Source: Sporisorium sorghi
Lineage: Eukaryota; Basidiomycota; Ustilaginomycetes; Ustilaginales; Ustilaginaceae
Assembly (NCBI GenBank): GCA_023212695.1
Contig: JALCCG010000070.1
Location: 1 to 64,000, forward strand
Length of the DNA: 64,000 bases
Direction of reading: 5' to 3'
Shown here piece by piece: positions 63,771-64,000 of this stretch; the stretch's first letter is position 1, and each line of letters starts with the position of its first letter. The translations under genes were made by a program, and so were the position numbers. The notes under the pieces were generated by a model that saw only the letters and a program-made list of their open reading frames with translations, was not told the DNA's origin and did not search any database.

Positions 63771-64000
63771 ATGAGTACCGGACAAGGCAATATTCCGGAT
63801 GATGTCATTGAGGAAGTTCTGGCCAAGAGCGATATCGTGGACACGGTCAGCAAATACGTGCATCTTACCAAACAGGGGAAATACCTGAAGGGCTTGTGCC
63901 CGTTTCATTCAGAGAAGACTCCTTCCTTTACGGTTACACCGGAACGCCAAATCTTTTACTGCTATGGCTGCGGTAAGGGCGGAAACGCCATTAAATTCAG
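63771..64000 (+). CDS. dnaG: DNA primase DnaG (3' end outside window)
   Basis: Only the first ~76 residues are in view. They begin GNIPDDVIEEVLAKSDIVDTV and contain the primase zinc ribbon, CPFHSEKTPSFTV followed by FYCYGCGKGGNAI, which binds template DNA. DnaG makes RNA primers for replication. The ATG at 63771 follows GATGAAGGTGG. The gene runs on past base 64000; the sigma-A gene is expected downstream by synteny. Confidence 0.95.
   Translation, partial: MSTGQGNIPDDVIEEVLAKSDIVDTVSKYVHLTKQGKYLKGLCPFHSEKTPSFTVTPERQIFYCYGCGKGGNAIKF

Overview
The window reads as chromosomal DNA of an endospore-forming, low-to-moderate GC Firmicute, most likely a Paenibacillus or close relative. The reasons are: conserved Bacillus-type gene order; spore genes (gpr, spoIIP, yqfC, yqfD); strong AAGGAGG-type ribosome binding sites with GTG/TTG starts; T-box leaders; CIRCE/HrcA control; and a sigma-W-type promoter ahead of nfeD-floA. 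I see no rRNA, tRNA, CRISPR array, insertion sequence or prophage. Almost all genes lie on the + strand; only comER, rpsT and the Na/Pi transporter gene are on the - strand.

Layout. 1-759: 3' part of an AraC-family regulator gene. 751-3586: leucine T-box leader and leuS. 3567-8666: comER (reverse) facing the DNA-uptake genes comEA, comEB and comEC. 8719-10642: an ECF sigma factor and its zinc-finger anti-sigma factor. 11032-18914: holA, rpsT (reverse), gpr, spoIIP, a yqxA-like gene, lepA and hemW. 18990-19451: a GNAT acetyltransferase. 19453-25938: the heat-shock operon hrcA - group III-type chaperonin - grpE - dnaK - dnaJ, with a CIRCE operator. 26118-32297: two small genes, prmA, a site-2 protease homologue, rsmE, mtaB, a Nudix hydrolase and a reverse Na/Pi transporter. 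32612-46622: an RlmI-like methyltransferase followed by the double-strand-break repair block addB-addA-sbcD-sbcC. 46639-46815: a probable regulated small RNA. 46905-48080: a HIT protein, rpsU and yqeY. 48207-51424: a sigma-W-type promoter, nfeD, floA and a membrane-anchored unknown. 51496-59700: yqfC, yqfD, phoH, pgpH, ybeY, dgkA, cdd, era, yqzL and recO. 59697-63022: glycine T-box leader, glyQ and glyS. 63026-64000: a structured leader, yqxD and the start of dnaG.

How the genes work together. The region is a housekeeping core: translation (leuS, glyQS, rpsT, rpsU, lepA, era, ybeY and rRNA/tRNA/ribosomal protein modification), replication and repair (holA, addAB, sbcCD, recO, dnaG), competence (comE), sporulation, and protein quality control. 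Two features stand out. A second chaperonin of the archaeal-like bacterial (group III) type sits inside the HSP70 operon between hrcA and grpE, under the same CIRCE control. A compact three-way-junction RNA with a terminator follows a near-perfect CRP/FNR- or Rex-type palindrome centred about 41.5 bases before its predicted start; it is a good candidate for an undescribed redox-responsive small RNA.
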